Shown here: positions 62,730-64,000 of the stretch, piece after piece
Layout of the letters: each line of letters starts with the position of its first letter
Position numbering within the stretch: position 1 is the first letter of the stretch
Source of the DNA: Acidobacteria bacterium 28-9
Lineage (GTDB): Bacteria; Acidobacteriota; Blastocatellia; Pyrinomonadales; Pyrinomonadaceae
DNA length: 64,000 bases
Assembly: GCA_002050355.1 (NCBI GenBank)
Contig: MWYY01000063.1
Location: 90,715-154,714 of the forward strand
Direction of reading: 5' to 3'
Position numbers and translations under genes: made by a program
The notes under the pieces: model-generated
Database searches by the model: none
What the model was told of the DNA's origin: nothing
The model's input: only the letters and a program-made list of their open reading frames with translations

Positions 62730-63803
62730 ATGAAGTTTATAAAAATTCTTTTCGTCCTTTTTTTCATCGCGGTTTTAGCCGCCGGCGGCGTATCTTATTG
62801 GATTTATAGCTCGCTGAATAAACCGCACCAACACGCTAAAGCAAATCAACATATCGAAATACCGAAAGGCTCGAACCCGAACGAAATCATCGAAAAACTT
62901 GCGAGCCAAGGCATCTTGCAAAGTGTGCTTCCGACACAAATTTACATTCGCTCATTCGGCGACGCAAGCAAATTACGTGCAGGCGAATATCAATTCGATT
63001 CGCCGATTACGCCGTTTCAAGTTTTGAAAGAATTAGAAAAAGGCGAGCAGCGCACTACAAAATTAACGATTCCCGAAGGATACACGCGCTTTGACATTGC
63101 AAAACGAATTGTCGAAAGTTTTCCGCAAACGCCGCCGACCGGTGAAAAAGCGATTCTTAATTTGATGGACGACGTTTCTTTTATAAAGGACTTTGACCCG
63201 CAGGCGAAAAATCTCGAAGGCTATATGTTTCCTTCGACTTACAATTTCCCGAAAGGCGCAACCGTGCAACAAATTATAAGGACGACAGTTGAACAATTTA
63301 AGAAAGTCTGGAAACCTGAATGGAACGACAGAGCAAAACAACTCGGACGCACACCCCACGAAATCGTTACAATTGCGTCTTTAATCGAAACCGAATCGAA
63401 ATTTGATGCCGAACGCGCCATTGTCGCCTCCGTTATTAACAATCGTCTTGCCAAAAACATTCCGCTCGGCATCGACCAAACCGCCGTCTATATCGCCAAA
63501 ATGCAAAATCGCTGGGACGGCACGATAAACAAAAGCGATTTGGAAGTTGACTCGCCCTACAACACGCGCAAATACGGCGGCATTCCGCCCGGACCGATTT
63601 CTTCCGTCTCGGAAAGCGCGCTCGAAGCCGCATTAAATCCGGCGAAAACTGATTATATTTTTTATGTTTTAAACGTCGAGAAAAACGACGGTTCGCATAA
63701 TTTTTATTCGTCAGCGGCAGATTTCGAGCGCGGCAAAGCGGCGTATCAAACGTGGCTGGAACAACAAAGGCGGGAGAAAAGAGAAGAAAATAATAATCAA
63801 TAA
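62730..63803 (+). CDS. mltG: Endolytic murein transglycosylase
   Basis: 357 residues. One N-terminal membrane anchor (about 4-26), a LysM-like subdomain (GSNPNEIIEKLASQGIL, AGEYQFDSP) and the YceG catalytic region with Glu in TIASLIETESKFDAERAIVASVINNRL-type block (SLIETESK, about 218). DSPYNTRKYGGIPPGPI near 275 is family-typical. MltG releases nascent glycan strands and sets their length. It stands alone after a divergent spacer with an inverted repeat. Confidence 0.95.
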   Translation: MKFIKILFVLFFIAVLAAGGVSYWIYSSLNKPHQHAKANQHIEIPKGSNPNEIIEKLASQGILQSVLPTQIYIRSFGDASKLRAGEYQFDSPITPFQVLKELEKGEQRTTKLTIPEGYTRFDIAKRIVESFPQTPPTGEKAILNLMDDVSFIKDFDPQAKNLEGYMFPSTYNFPKGATVQQIIRTTVEQFKKVWKPEWNDRAKQLGRTPHEIVTIASLIETESKFDAERAIVASVINNRLAKNIPLGIDQTAVYIAKMQNRWDGTINKSDLEVDSPYNTRKYGGIPPGPISSVSESALEAALNPAKTDYIFYVLNVEKNDGSHNFYSSAADFERGKAAYQTWLEQQRREKREENNNQ

Positions 63804-63925
63804 TTTGCGGAACTTTTTTGTTATTATTGAGTCTAATAAATTATGAGAGCGAACAATTACATTTCAAAAAAAGGGTCGTGTAACAGAAAAGATGTTTGAA
63901 AGAAAGGACAAGCTAAAATTCAAGT

Positions 63926-64000
63926 GTGCAATTTGAATCAATAACTTGTCCCGCTTGTTCAAGCCTGAACATCAAGAAGAATGGCACAAACAAGCAGACA
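63926..64000 (+). mobile_element. 5' end of an IS1-type transposase, cut by window edge
   Basis: From a GTG at 63926 the frame reads VQFESITCPACSSLNIKKNG and goes on to the edge. The CPxC and the following KNGxxKxG-like pattern match the N-terminal zinc finger of IS1-type InsA proteins. A sequence starting GGGTCGTGTAACAG at about 63873 may be the terminal inverted repeat. The rest of the element is outside the window. Confidence 0.55.

Overview
The window looks like a chromosomal piece from an uncultivated or little-studied Acidobacteriota bacterium, most likely class Blastocatellia (Pyrinomonadaceae-like). I infer this from the moderate GC content by eye, a VWFA-related protein of the type typical of acidobacteria, many single-TM or zinc-ribbon hypothetical proteins, and gene-end hairpins built from short repeated words. 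The taxonomy is an inference; a tree of ThrS, PheT, CarB or L20 would settle it.

Layout. 1-5,030 (- strand): an amino-acid (APC) permease cut by the window edge, preceded by a 380-nt spacer with three tandem hairpins, then an envelope cluster (matrixin-like protease, SLBB polysaccharide-export protein, zinc-ribbon protein, membrane/TPR-like protein). 5,165-15,340: mixed housekeeping genes (MBL hydrolase, SDR, two membrane proteins, a sensor histidine kinase, the operon glgC-CoA-binding protein-mogA-M28 peptidase, an APH-like kinase) and a decayed PepSY gene. 15,670-20,023: carB and murB. 20,087-36,343: a histidine-utilisation region (hutH, hutI, hutU, hutG) intermixed with nth, a vapBC pair, a broken OLD-type ATPase/TOPRIM nuclease gene and a complete trpD-C-F-B-A operon. 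36,397-38,134: small genes and tRNA-Val(GAC). 38,135-48,381: a translation and cell-division block thrS-infC-rpmI-rplT-(hyp)-pheS-[cassette]-pheT-zapB-like-zapA-6S RNA-ymdB-like. 48,482-63,803: envelope and hypothetical genes, an M1 peptidase, two lytic transglycosylases, ilvA, a stomatin-like protein, glutathione peroxidase and thpR. The window ends inside what looks like an IS1-type transposase.

The most notable regulatory features are: (i) a trp attenuator, with a 32-codon leader peptide containing three Trp codons, its own promoter and a terminator hairpin in front of trpD; (ii) a candidate threonine-rich leader peptide (5 Thr in 16 residues) in front of thrS; (iii) infC apparently starting at an AUC codon with a strong Shine-Dalgarno, which recalls the AUU start used for autoregulation in E. 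coli; (iv) 6S RNA directly behind zapA.

The most notable structural features are: two apparently exact tandem duplications (643 bp over the hutI/nth divergent promoter, 589 bp inside the OLD-type gene) less than 3 kb apart, the second of which breaks a gene that becomes one 561-codon frame if one copy is removed; a 671-bp cassette (small antitoxin-like gene plus retropepsin-like protease) inserted behind pheS with a duplicated pheS tail; and a nonsense codon inside the ymdB-like gene. Because this could be a metagenome assembly, the exact duplications and the nonsense codon need read-level support before any biological reading.

No CRISPR array, rRNA operon or prophage was seen.
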